Source: JAVVWB01 sp036652335
GTDB taxonomy: Bacteria > Synergistota > Synergistia > Synergistales > Synergistaceae
NCBI GenBank assembly: GCA_036652335.1
Contig: JAVVWB010000010.1
Span: 1-64,000 of the forward strand
Length of the DNA: 64,000 bases
Reading direction: 5' to 3'
Both the position numbers and the translations under genes were made by a program. The notes under the pieces were generated by a model. The model was given only the letters and a program-made list of their open reading frames with translations. It was not told where the DNA came from and did no database searches. This document shows, one piece after another, positions 27,873 to 37,124 of this stretch; positions within the stretch are counted from its first letter, which is position 1, and every line of letters starts with the position of its first letter.

Positions 27873-29105
27873 ATGAGACAACAACTACTTGTATTTGGTG
27901 GAACAACTGAAGCACGTGAAATACTAGAAAGTGGCATACCAATGTTCTACTCTGCTGCCACAGAATATGGCACGCAAATAACGGGAGAAAAAACAAACAC
28001 AGAAAACCTCACAGGGCGCATGAACGAAGAAGAAATTACAAACTTCCTCCTTCACAACGAAATCAAATGTGTTATTGATGCTACACATCCATACGCTATT
28101 GAAGTATCAAAAAACATAAAAAATGCTTGCACCCAAACAAAAACACCACTTATAAGAATAGCTAGACCATCCACTCAAATTACAAAAGAAACAATAGTTG
28201 TTGAAAATTGTAAAGAAGCGATAAAACACCTAAACACAACAAATAAAAAAATACTTCTAACAGTCGGCAGTAAAGAACTACACCAATTTACTGATGTAGA
28301 AAACTACAAAAATCGTATTTATCCAAGAGTTTTACCAACATCAGCTGTAATTAAAGAATGTGAGAACCTTGGCTTTGACATAGGGAAAATAATTGCAATG
28401 CAAGGACCATTCACAGAAGAAATGAACACTGCCCTCCTAAAACAAACGGGAGCAACTATCCTTGTAACAAAAGATGGAGGAAAAGCAGGAGGGACAAAAG
28501 AAAAACTTGACGCTGCAAACAAAAACAACACCGAAATTATAATTATAAAACGTCCTCAAGAAGATGGTTATTCTATAGAAGAAGCATTATCCTTAGTTCG
28601 AGAAATATTAAAATTTCCCAAATTACCACTATTTCCAATATACACAAAAATTCAGAACAAAAATGTATTAATAGTGGGCGGAGGCACAATTGCTTCACGT
28701 AGAGCAAAAACACTTTTAGCTTGCGGAGCAAATGTCACAATTATTGCACCTGAAATAAAAGGAACATTTGATAAAAAAATCAACATAATAATAAAAAATT
28801 ATGAACCAAGTGACATAAACAACACATCTATAGTAGTAGCTGCTACAAATAAAAGAGAAATCAACAAATCAGTAGGAGAAGAAGCACGCAACCGTAACAT
28901 ACCTGTAAGTGTTGCAGACAACGCAAATGAATCCACATTTTTCTTCCCTTCTCTAATAACAGAAAAAAACATATCAGTATCAGTTTCATCTGCTGGCACA
29001 TCACCAAAATTGACAAGAAAGATTTCAGACAAAATCAGAGAAAACTTGCCATTATGGATGACAAACATAAATAATGACACAGAAAATAATGAGGTACAAA
29101 AATGA
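27873..29105 (+). CDS. cbiJ: fusion of cobalt-precorrin-6A reductase (CbiJ) and precorrin-2 dehydrogenase (SirC/CysG-N)
   Basis: 410 residues in two parts. About 1-245 is CbiJ ('LLVFGGTTEAREIL', 'VIDATHPYAIEVS', 'MQGPFTEEMN', 'LVTKDGGKAGGTKEKLDA'). About 255-400 is a siroheme-synthase N-terminal domain ('KNVLIVGGGTIASRRAKTLL', 'VVAATNKREINKSVGEEA', 'FFFPSLI', 'SVSSAGTSPKLTRKI'), which oxidises precorrin-2 to sirohydrochlorin with NAD+. So one chain supplies both the substrate for CbiK and the later corrin reduction. The join is in-frame and continuous, with no sign of a sequencing frameshift. Confidence 0.92.
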   Translation: MRQQLLVFGGTTEAREILESGIPMFYSAATEYGTQITGEKTNTENLTGRMNEEEITNFLLHNEIKCVIDATHPYAIEVSKNIKNACTQTKTPLIRIARPSTQITKETIVVENCKEAIKHLNTTNKKILLTVGSKELHQFTDVENYKNRIYPRVLPTSAVIKECENLGFDIGKIIAMQGPFTEEMNTALLKQTGATILVTKDGGKAGGTKEKLDAANKNNTEIIIIKRPQEDGYSIEEALSLVREILKFPKLPLFPIYTKIQNKNVLIVGGGTIASRRAKTLLACGANVTIIAPEIKGTFDKKINIIIKNYEPSDINNTSIVVAATNKREINKSVGEEARNRNIPVSVADNANESTFFFPSLITEKNISVSVSSAGTSPKLTRKISDKIRENLPLWMTNINNDTENNEVQK

Positions 29106-29992
29106 AAAAGACAATAAAAATAGGAAGCAGAAAAAGTCTCTTAGCTGTTGCCCAAACAAACATACTAATAAATATACTAAAACAAAAATACCCACAAACA
29201 GATTTTCAACTTGTAACAATGGACACATCAGGAGACAGAAACATGAAACCATTCTCTGATGTAACAGATAAATTCGGGATAAAAGGACTCTTCACAAAAG
29301 AGTTGGAAGAAGCTCTTACTTCAGGAGAAATAGACATAGCAGTTCACAGCTTAAAAGACATACCTATGACAGAAAACCCTCAACTTCCCATTGTTGCACT
29401 ATCAAAAAGAGAAGACGCAAGAGATGCATCACTACTACCTCAAGACATTAAAGAATATGATGGAGGAACAATAGGATGCTCCTCTTCAAGACGCAAACTA
29501 CAGTTATCAAACATCTATAAAAATTGTAAAGTTGAACCGGTAAGAGGAAACATAATTACAAGAATAAAAAAACTAGATAACCACGAATTTTCAATGATTA
29601 TACTTGCAGCAGCCGGACTAAAAAGAGCTGGGATGCAAGAAAGAATAAACAAATACTTTTCTGTGGACGAAATAATACCAGCACCAGGCCAAGGAGTGCT
29701 GGCATGTCAAGGCAAAAAAGGCACAGACTACTCATGGCTTGAAGTAATAAAAGACAAAGAAACAGAAATATGTGTAAAAGCAGAACGCACATTCTCAGCT
29801 CTCCTAGGCGGAGGCTGTACTTCTCCTGTAGGAGCTTATGCAGAAATAAACAACAACAATCTAATATTACGAGGCTTCTATCTTGATGAAAAAACAGGAA
29901 CACCACTAAAAGGGAAACTTACAGGCTCAATAAATGAACCAGAAAAACTGGCAAAAGAACTTGCTACCCTTTTGTCAAAAGGAGAATTCTAA
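29102..29992 (+). CDS. hemC: porphobilinogen deaminase (hydroxymethylbilane synthase)
   Basis: 296 residues. 'IGSRKSLLAVAQT' is the N-terminal motif, 'AVHSLKDIPM' carries the catalytic-site Lys/Asp, and 'LGGGCTSPVGAYA' (about 240) the Cys that holds the dipyrromethane cofactor. It polymerises four porphobilinogens. ATG overlaps the preceding stop (ATGA). Confidence 0.96.
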   Translation: MKKTIKIGSRKSLLAVAQTNILINILKQKYPQTDFQLVTMDTSGDRNMKPFSDVTDKFGIKGLFTKELEEALTSGEIDIAVHSLKDIPMTENPQLPIVALSKREDARDASLLPQDIKEYDGGTIGCSSSRRKLQLSNIYKNCKVEPVRGNIITRIKKLDNHEFSMIILAAAGLKRAGMQERINKYFSVDEIIPAPGQGVLACQGKKGTDYSWLEVIKDKETEICVKAERTFSALLGGGCTSPVGAYAEINNNNLILRGFYLDEKTGTPLKGKLTGSINEPEKLAKELATLLSKGEF

Positions 29993-29993
29993 A

Positions 29994-31442
29994 ATGAAAA
30001 AAGGAAAAGTTTGGCTTGTCGGAGCAGGTCCTGGAGACCCATCACTATTAACAATAAAAGCCTCTGAACTAATAAAAGAAGCAGATGTCATCGTATATGA
30101 CAGATTAGTAGGAGAAGGAATCCTCTCTCAAATCCCTGAAAAAACAAAAATGATAAACGTGGGAAAAGAAGGTGGATCACACCCGATACCACAAAAAGAA
30201 ATAGAACTCATACTAGTAAAAGAAGCACTCCTTGGCAATAAAGTTATACGTCTCAAAGGTGGAGATCCTTTTGTCTTTGGACGTGGAGGAGAAGAAATAG
30301 AAGCCCTCATAGCAAACGATATTGAATATGAAGTTGTGCCTGGTATAACCTCTGCTATAGCCGCACCCTCTTCAGCTGGGATACCTGTAACACACAGAGG
30401 AGTAGCAAACTCGCTACACATCATAACGGCTCACACAAAAGAGGGTAAAATAGCAGAAACAGACTACTCTGCACTTGTAAAATTGGGAGGCACACTTGTA
30501 TTTCTAATGGGCGTAACAGCAATCCCAGACATATGCACATCTCTTATAGAAAATGGTATGTCAGAAAAAACTCCTATAGCAGGGATACACTCAGGGACAA
30601 CAGCCCAACAATACAAAATAACTGGCACACTAAAAGATTTCCCTGACATAGCTGTAAGAGAAAAATTAAAAGCACCTTCTGTAATCGTAGTAGGAAACGT
30701 AGTTCCACTAGGGACAAAATATGAATGGAAAAAACTTCTGCCTCTAAATGGTAAAAAAATAGCAATAACACGTCCTAAAAATAGAAGTGCAAAACTCTCT
30801 AAAATTTTAAGAGACAAAGGCGCAGAAGTTCTTGAACTACCCACAATACAAACAGAAACAATAAACATAGACCTTCCAGATTTTGCCAAATATGACTGGA
30901 TTTGTTTCACAAGTATCACTGGAGTTGAAAGCCTATTTGAGAACTTAGAAAGACTCGGACAAGACATACGTTCACTGGGAAATATCAAAATAGCAGCAAT
31001 TGGAAATTCAACCGCTACACAACTTAGAAAACACGGACTAAAAGTAGATTTAATTCCAGAAACATATGACGGAATATCTATGGCAGAAGAACTATATAAA
31101 AAAGCAAAAGAAGACAAAATTTTACTACTGCGTGCGGAAGCAGGATCAGATGAAATGACAAAATTCCTAAAAGAAAAAAGTATGAATTACACAGAAATCC
31201 ATATATACAAAACAAAATACACAGAAAAATCGATAACTCCAAGCTACATAGACACAATACTCTTTACAAGTGCGTCAACAGTAAAGGGCTTTATAAAAAC
31301 ATATCCCAAATTAACCCCTCAATATGTCTGTTGCATAGGGAAACAAACAGCACTTGAAGCCCAAAAAGCCGGATACAAAAACATAAAAATTGCAAAAAAA
31401 GCGACACTAAATGACTTGGTAGAAATTGTGGAGGAAAACTAA
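29994..31442 (+). CDS. cobA-hemD: uroporphyrinogen-III methyltransferase / uroporphyrinogen-III synthase fusion
   Basis: 482 residues. About 1-240 is the SUMT domain ('VWLVGAGPGDPSLLTIKASELIKEADVIVYDRLV', 'RLKGGDPFVFGRGGEE', 'VVPGITSAIAAPSSAGIPVTHR'). About 255-480 is uroporphyrinogen-III synthase ('KKIAITRPKNRSAKLSKILRDKGAEV', 'WICFTSITGVESLF', 'ILFTSASTVKGFI'). This fusion is common in Firmicutes. It closes the macrocycle and makes precorrin-2. ATG 29994 with GGAG nine bases upstream sets the start just after hemC. Confidence 0.95.
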   Translation: MKKGKVWLVGAGPGDPSLLTIKASELIKEADVIVYDRLVGEGILSQIPEKTKMINVGKEGGSHPIPQKEIELILVKEALLGNKVIRLKGGDPFVFGRGGEEIEALIANDIEYEVVPGITSAIAAPSSAGIPVTHRGVANSLHIITAHTKEGKIAETDYSALVKLGGTLVFLMGVTAIPDICTSLIENGMSEKTPIAGIHSGTTAQQYKITGTLKDFPDIAVREKLKAPSVIVVGNVVPLGTKYEWKKLLPLNGKKIAITRPKNRSAKLSKILRDKGAEVLELPTIQTETINIDLPDFAKYDWICFTSITGVESLFENLERLGQDIRSLGNIKIAAIGNSTATQLRKHGLKVDLIPETYDGISMAEELYKKAKEDKILLLRAEAGSDEMTKFLKEKSMNYTEIHIYKTKYTEKSITPSYIDTILFTSASTVKGFIKTYPKLTPQYVCCIGKQTALEAQKAGYKNIKIAKKATLNDLVEIVEEN

Positions 31443-31444
31443 CA

Positions 31445-32419
31445 ATGATAATTAGACCTAGACGACTAAGACAAAACGAAAACATAAGAAATATGGTAGC
31501 AGAAACAAAACTAGCACCATCAATGTTTACATACCCTATCTTTATAAAAGAGGGTAAAAATCTCATAGAAGACATAGAAGCAATGCCAGGACAAAAGAGA
31601 TATAGTCCAGACAACTTCCCTCTTATATTGGAAAAAGTACAAAAAGCAGGCATAACCTCTGTACTACTATTTGGAATTCCGAAAACAAAAGATGAAACAG
31701 GAAGTGGTGCTTACGACGACAATGGTGTCGTACAGCAAGCACTAAGAATTGGCAAGAAAAACTTTCCAGACATCACATACATGGCAGATGTCTGCCTTTG
31801 TGAATACACATCACATGGTCACTGTGGTGTACTAAAAGGTAATACCATTGAAAATGACACAACACTCAAATTACTTGAAAAATCAGCACTATCATATGCA
31901 AATGCAGGAGCAGATGTAATAGCCCCATCAGACATGATGGACGGAAGAATTGCTGCTATCAGAACAGCTCTTGACGCAGAAAACATGCAAGACAAACTAA
32001 TATTTTCATATGCAGTTAAATATGCTTCCGCTTTCTACGGACCATTTAGAGAAGCTGCCGGATCTGCCCCCTCTTTTGGAGACAGAAAAAGTTACCAAAT
32101 GGACCCCCGAAACATAGCAGAAGCAATAAGAGAAGCAAAACTAGACATAGATGAGGGAGCAGACATGATAATGGTCAAGCCAGGTCTGCCATACTTGGAC
32201 GTCCTAAAATCAGTAAAAGAAATAAGCCCCGTTCCTGTTGGATCATACTGTGTAAGCGGAGAATACTCCATGATAAAAGCAGCCGCACAAAATGGATGGA
32301 TTGACGAAGAAAGAACAGTATCAGAAAGCATGGTTTGTCTTGCAAGAGCAGGTGCAGACATCATCATCACCTACTCTGCACTTGACATTGCAAAATGGCT
32401 GAAAGAAGGGAAACTGTAA
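31445..32419 (+). CDS. hemB: porphobilinogen synthase (delta-aminolevulinate dehydratase)
   Basis: 324 residues. Zinc-type Cys cluster 'DVCLCEYTSHGHCG' (about 117-130), active-site Lys residues in 'SYAVKYASAFYGPFREA' (about 195) and 'DMIMVKPGLPYLD' (about 245). It condenses two aminolevulinates. GGAGG precedes the ATG. Confidence 0.97.
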   Translation: MIIRPRRLRQNENIRNMVAETKLAPSMFTYPIFIKEGKNLIEDIEAMPGQKRYSPDNFPLILEKVQKAGITSVLLFGIPKTKDETGSGAYDDNGVVQQALRIGKKNFPDITYMADVCLCEYTSHGHCGVLKGNTIENDTTLKLLEKSALSYANAGADVIAPSDMMDGRIAAIRTALDAENMQDKLIFSYAVKYASAFYGPFREAAGSAPSFGDRKSYQMDPRNIAEAIREAKLDIDEGADMIMVKPGLPYLDVLKSVKEISPVPVGSYCVSGEYSMIKAAAQNGWIDEERTVSESMVCLARAGADIIITYSALDIAKWLKEGKL

Positions 32420-32421
32420 TA

Positions 32422-33708
32422 ATGAACAACTCAGAAACATTATTTGAAAGAGCACAAAAAGTAATTCCTGGAGGAGTAAACAGTCCTGTAAGAGCATTCA
32501 AAAGTGTTAATGCAAACCCAATATTTATAAAATCAGCAAACGGAGTAACACTAACAGATGAAGATGGTAAAACATACACTGACTACATTGGCTCATGGGG
32601 GCCAATGATACTTGGACACAATAATTCTCAAATATCAAAAGCTATAACAGAAGCTCTTAGCCACGGCACAAGCTACGGACTCCCTACAAAAAGTGAAGTC
32701 GAAATGGCAGAACTAATAACAGAAATAGTCCCCTCTATAGAAATGGTACGAATGGTATCATCTGGTACAGAAGCTGTTTTAAGCGTACTTAGACTCGCAA
32801 GAGGCTACACAGGGAAAGACATGATAGTAAAATTTGAAGGTTGCTACCATGGACACTCCGACTCAATGCTAGTAAAAGCAGGATCAGGACTTGCAACAGC
32901 AGGACAGCCAAACAGTGCTGGCGTAACAAAAGAAACAGCAGCAGACACCATTACATGTAGATATAACGACCTACAATCAGTAAAAGAAGTATTTGCAAAA
33001 TATAAAGACAAAATTGCAGCAATAATAGTTGAACCTGTTGCAGCAAACATGGGAGTAATTCCTCCCCTTCCTGGATTTTTACAAGGATTAAGAGAAATAA
33101 CAGAAGAAAACAACGCCCTACTAATATTTGATGAAGTAATAACAGGATTTAGACTCTCCATTAACTGTGCATCAACGTATTTTGGGATAAAACCCGACCT
33201 ACAAACATTTGGCAAAATAATCGGAGGAGGCTTACCTGTTGGTGCTTACGGAGGCAGAAAAGAAATCATGCAACAAATCTCTCCTCTAGGCCCAGTCTAC
33301 CAGGCAGGGACACTATCTGGGAACCCAATAGCAATGGCAGCAGGAATAACAGCGCTAAAAAAATTAAAAGAACACCCAGAAATATATAGTGAAATAAACA
33401 AAAACGCCAAAACTCTAAAAACAGGGCTAATAGAAATATTCAAAGAAAACCAAATTGATGCACAAGTACAAGGGATAGAATCGCTCATAACAATATTTTT
33501 TACAAACGAACCAGTCACATCATATGACGAAGCAAAAAAATCAGACACACAGAGATACGCACGGTGGTTTAAAGGACTTTTAGAAAACGGAATAGTTGTA
33601 GCACCATCACAATTTGAAGCTCTCTTTCTCTCAAATCTTCATACAGAAAAGGAAATAGGACAATTTCTAAATGTAGCCAGAAAGATTGTATCCTCAGAAA
33701 ATTTTTAA
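32422..33708 (+). CDS. hemL: glutamate-1-semialdehyde 2,1-aminomutase
   Basis: 428 residues. 'ERAQKVIPGGVNSPVRAFKSV' start, 'GSWGPMILGH', and the PLP-Lys in 'TFGKIIGGGLPVGAYGG' (about 265). It converts glutamate semialdehyde to aminolevulinate using PMP/PLP. ATG 32422 is chosen because it starts at the family N terminus right after hemB. With hemA, hemB, hemC and hemD the route from Glu-tRNA to uroporphyrinogen III is complete here. Confidence 0.97.
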   Translation: MNNSETLFERAQKVIPGGVNSPVRAFKSVNANPIFIKSANGVTLTDEDGKTYTDYIGSWGPMILGHNNSQISKAITEALSHGTSYGLPTKSEVEMAELITEIVPSIEMVRMVSSGTEAVLSVLRLARGYTGKDMIVKFEGCYHGHSDSMLVKAGSGLATAGQPNSAGVTKETAADTITCRYNDLQSVKEVFAKYKDKIAAIIVEPVAANMGVIPPLPGFLQGLREITEENNALLIFDEVITGFRLSINCASTYFGIKPDLQTFGKIIGGGLPVGAYGGRKEIMQQISPLGPVYQAGTLSGNPIAMAAGITALKKLKEHPEIYSEINKNAKTLKTGLIEIFKENQIDAQVQGIESLITIFFTNEPVTSYDEAKKSDTQRYARWFKGLLENGIVVAPSQFEALFLSNLHTEKEIGQFLNVARKIVSSENF

Positions 33709-33724
33709 ACAGGAGAACAAAAAA

Positions 33725-34219
33725 ATGAAACTAGGACAATTTCAAATATATACGGGCAACGGGAAAGGCAAAAGCACTGCAATGTTTGGGCTATGCTTTA
33801 GAGCATTGGGGCGAGGATTTAAAATTAAAATATTCCAAATGAGAAAAAACCAAGAATGCGGAGAACATATATCAGCGAAGAAAATCGGACTCGACATAAT
33901 ACAATGTCCGGTAGGAAGACATGGAGAAATCTGTGCACAACCATGTCCTCTCTACCTTGAAGCAATGGAAGCCCTAAAAAACGAAAACCTAGACATACTA
34001 GTAATAGACGAAATGATGGAAGCTCTTCGTTGCGGATGTATAACAAAAGAACAGGCACTTGCCATGATAGACGCTAGACCTGAAGAAACAGAACTAATCA
34101 TGACAGGACGTAATGTCCCCGAAGAAATACTCGAAAAAGCTAACCTAGTAACCTCAATGGAACCTATAAAGCACTATTTTAAAAAAGGTATCCCTGCAAG
34201 AGAGGGGATCGAATACTAA
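33725..34219 (+). CDS. cobO: corrinoid adenosyltransferase CobO/BtuR type
   Basis: 164 residues. P-loop 'YTGNGKGKSTAMFG' (about 9-22), 'VIDEMMEALRCG' (Walker B-like) and 'LIMTGRNVPEEIL' near the end are the CobA/CobO signatures. It adenosylates co(I)rrinoids. ATG 33725, with AGGAG upstream, is chosen over the in-frame ATG inside hemL. Confidence 0.94.
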   Translation: MKLGQFQIYTGNGKGKSTAMFGLCFRALGRGFKIKIFQMRKNQECGEHISAKKIGLDIIQCPVGRHGEICAQPCPLYLEAMEALKNENLDILVIDEMMEALRCGCITKEQALAMIDARPEETELIMTGRNVPEEILEKANLVTSMEPIKHYFKKGIPAREGIEY

Positions 34220-35719
34220 ATGAAAGGTCTAATGATACAGGGAACAAGTAGCGACAGCGGTAAAAGCTTTATTGTCACAGCTCTATGTCGACTCTTCTCA
34301 GACATGGGCTACAACGTATGTCCCTTTAAATCCCAAAACATGTCCAACAACTCATGTGTCACAGTCGATGGGAAAGAAATGGGACGTGCTCAAGGGGTAC
34401 AGGCAGAGGCTGCAAGACATGAACCAGAAGTATATATGAACCCTATTCTCCTTAAACCACGAAAAGACACCTCTTCTGAAATAGTACTACTTGGGAAAGT
34501 TTGGGATGCCCCGTGCGACAAGAACTACTATAGATCTTTCACAATGACCAAAGGACTTGAAGTTCTTCGCTCCACCTTAAAATACATAGAAAACAACTTT
34601 GATCTAATAATTTCAGAAGGAGCGGGCAGTCCTGCAGAAATAAACCTAAACAAGGGAGAAATAGTGAATATGCGTGTCGCAAATGAGGCAGACATACCCG
34701 TCGTACTCATTACGGACGTAGACAGAGGTGGCTCTCTTGCCTCTATAGTAGGCACACTAGAACTTCTAGAAGAAAATAAAAGTAGAGTAAAAGGAATCAT
34801 ATTCAACAAATTTAGAGGAGACATATCCCTATTTACAGACGCAGTCGAATGGCTTGAAAAGAAAACAGGGGTGAAAGTCCTCGGTGTAATGCCTTACCTC
34901 AAAGACATCGTAATAGAAGCTGAAGACGTAATGAGCATTAACTGGGACAAAAAAGAAAACAACATCACAGAAAAAATAACAATAGGCGTTGTAAAATTTC
35001 CACGAGTATCAAACCATACAGACATAGAAGCATTTAGATTTGAAAATGATGTAAAAATCGAAAAAATTGACAATGCAACATCATTTGATACATTGGACGC
35101 AATAATACTACCTGGGACAAAAAGCTCAGTTCTAGACATGAAATACCTCACAGATACAGGACTTGCAGAAAAAATAAAGAATTTTGCGTCAAAAGGTGGA
35201 ATAGTATACGGAATATGTGGCGGATACCAAATGATGGGAGAAAAAATAGACGACAACAACCTCAAAGACAATGAATCAATAAAAGAAATAAATGGTCTTG
35301 GACTCCTACCAGTCACAACTACATTTGAAAACGAAAAAACCACAATAAGAAGTGACGGTAAAACAATACATCCATACTTTGAAAATAATATCGACGTAAA
35401 AGGATACGAAATACACTTTGGCAAAACAGTCTTTACAAAAAACAAAGGCAAATACAAAGCTCTACTTGAAATAAACGGCAAAGAAGACGGAGCGTCCAAC
35501 GAAAACTTCACACTCGCCGGCTCATATCTACACAACATCTTCCACAATGATACATTCAGGAATAAATGGCTAAACAAAATAAGAAAAGCTAAAGGGATAG
35601 AAGAGCAAAAAGTAGTAGACTCAACTGCTGCGAAAGAACGAGCGTACGACATCTTAGCAGAAGAACTCAAAAAAAATATAGACATAGACTATCTCACAAA
35701 AGAAATAATGAAACTGTAA
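34220..35719 (+). CDS. cbiP: cobyric acid synthase CbiP
   Basis: 499 residues. N-terminal synthetase domain with 'MIQGTSSDSGKSFIVTALCRLF' and 'CPFKSQNMSNNSCVT'; C-terminal class I glutaminase with nucleophile Cys in 'GICGGYQMMG' (about 333) and His in 'GSYLHNIFHN'. It amidates carboxylates b, d, e and g of adenosylcobyrinic acid a,c-diamide. ATG directly follows the cobO stop. Confidence 0.96.
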   Translation: MKGLMIQGTSSDSGKSFIVTALCRLFSDMGYNVCPFKSQNMSNNSCVTVDGKEMGRAQGVQAEAARHEPEVYMNPILLKPRKDTSSEIVLLGKVWDAPCDKNYYRSFTMTKGLEVLRSTLKYIENNFDLIISEGAGSPAEINLNKGEIVNMRVANEADIPVVLITDVDRGGSLASIVGTLELLEENKSRVKGIIFNKFRGDISLFTDAVEWLEKKTGVKVLGVMPYLKDIVIEAEDVMSINWDKKENNITEKITIGVVKFPRVSNHTDIEAFRFENDVKIEKIDNATSFDTLDAIILPGTKSSVLDMKYLTDTGLAEKIKNFASKGGIVYGICGGYQMMGEKIDDNNLKDNESIKEINGLGLLPVTTTFENEKTTIRSDGKTIHPYFENNIDVKGYEIHFGKTVFTKNKGKYKALLEINGKEDGASNENFTLAGSYLHNIFHNDTFRNKWLNKIRKAKGIEEQKVVDSTAAKERAYDILAEELKKNIDIDYLTKEIMKL

Positions 35720-35731
35720 AAGAGGGTAAAA

Positions 35732-37111
35732 ATGGCGAAAACAGTGAAAAATCCTCCACGAATTCTTATTGCAGCAACTCAAAGTGGATCGGGAAAAACT
35801 ACCATAACATGTGGTATCCTTGCCTTATTAAAAAAACGTGGATTAAAAGTTCAAGGATACAAAACAGGGCCCGACTACATAGACCCAACCTACCTAAGCA
35901 TAGCGGCAGGTCAACAGGTACACAACTTAGACACATGGCTACTGGACAAAGAAACAATGACATCCCTATTTGCAAAACACGCCTCGAAATCCGACATCAC
36001 GGTTGTAGAGGGCGTAATGGGGCTATATGACGGCGGTAAAAATGGAATAAGCAGCACAGCAGAGATATCTAAATTATTAAAAATCCCCGTAATACTTGTA
36101 ATAGATGTAAAAGCAATGGGAGAAAGTGCAGCCGCTATTGCACTTGGATTTAAAGAATATGACAAAAATGTCAACCTCGCCGGAGTAATACTAAATAAAG
36201 TCGGCTCCGAAAAGCACAAAGAAATGATATGCGAAGCACTGGAAAAACTAAACATAAAAGTATATGGAGTAATACATCGCAACCCAGAAATGGCCATAAC
36301 AGAACGCCACCTAGGACTACTTCCTGCACAGGAAAACGACAACAAAAAACAAATAGAAATTATCTGCAATAGTGTAGAAAAAAGCATCGACATTGAAGGG
36401 CTCATAGCCCTATCAAAAACTACACAATCAATAGAAGCAGAAGAACACAAAACAACAAATGAAAAGAAAATAAAACTTGCAGTAGCAAAAGACGAAGCAT
36501 TTTCTTTCTACTATGCAGAAAGCCAAGCTGAGCTTGAAAATGCAGGAGCAGAAATCACATACTTCAGCCCACTACATGACAAAAAACTTCCGCAAGCAGA
36601 CGGCATAATCTTTGGTGGTGGCTTTCCAGAAATGTTTGCCAAGCAACTATCAGAAAACATAGAAATGAAAAATGAAATAATAAATGCTACAAACAAAAAT
36701 ATACCCATAATCGCAGAATGTGGAGGATTTATGTACCTCACAAAAAGCATAGCAAACTTTGACGGAGAAACATTTCAGATGTGTGGAATAATACCTGCTA
36801 TATCCTTTATGACAAACAAACTAAAAAGAATGGGATACGTAAAAGCAGAATCATTAAACGACAACCTCCTTACCACAAAGGGGAAAGTTATGAACGGGCA
36901 TGAATTTCACTTCTCAGCAATAACACCTGACAACGAAAAAACATTCCCATACGCCTACGAATTTACTGGCAACTGTGGTGTAGGAGAAAAATACAAAGGT
37001 GGATATGCAAAAGACAACATCATAGCATCATACTTACACATTCACTTTGCAGGAAACAAAGAAGCAGTAAAAAGATTTATAGAAAAATGCGAGAAAAATA
37101 AAACAAAATAA
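35732..37111 (+). CDS. cbiA: cobyrinic acid a,c-diamide synthase CbiA
   Basis: 459 residues. 'IAATQSGSGKTTITCGILALL' P-loop, 'YKTGPDYIDPTY', glutaminase Cys in 'IAECGGFMYL' (about 331) and His in 'SYLHIHFAGN'. It amidates carboxylates a and c of cobyrinic acid. The synthesis genes up to cobyric acid are thereby complete within one operon. Confidence 0.96.
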   Translation: MAKTVKNPPRILIAATQSGSGKTTITCGILALLKKRGLKVQGYKTGPDYIDPTYLSIAAGQQVHNLDTWLLDKETMTSLFAKHASKSDITVVEGVMGLYDGGKNGISSTAEISKLLKIPVILVIDVKAMGESAAAIALGFKEYDKNVNLAGVILNKVGSEKHKEMICEALEKLNIKVYGVIHRNPEMAITERHLGLLPAQENDNKKQIEIICNSVEKSIDIEGLIALSKTTQSIEAEEHKTTNEKKIKLAVAKDEAFSFYYAESQAELENAGAEITYFSPLHDKKLPQADGIIFGGGFPEMFAKQLSENIEMKNEIINATNKNIPIIAECGGFMYLTKSIANFDGETFQMCGIIPAISFMTNKLKRMGYVKAESLNDNLLTTKGKVMNGHEFHFSAITPDNEKTFPYAYEFTGNCGVGEKYKGGYAKDNIIASYLHIHFAGNKEAVKRFIEKCEKNKTK

Positions 37112-37124
37112 CGGAGGCTAAAAT

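Noticed and set aside
30464..31117. Long minus-strand frame (217 codons) opposite cobA-hemD
   Set aside because: Antisense to a well-recognised bifunctional enzyme; Ser/Phe/Leu-rich product typical of the complement of A-rich coding sequence.
34894..35685. Long minus-strand frame (263 codons) opposite cbiP
   Set aside because: Composition is that of a reversed A-rich gene, no ribosome site, and the plus-strand product is unmistakably cobyric acid synthase.
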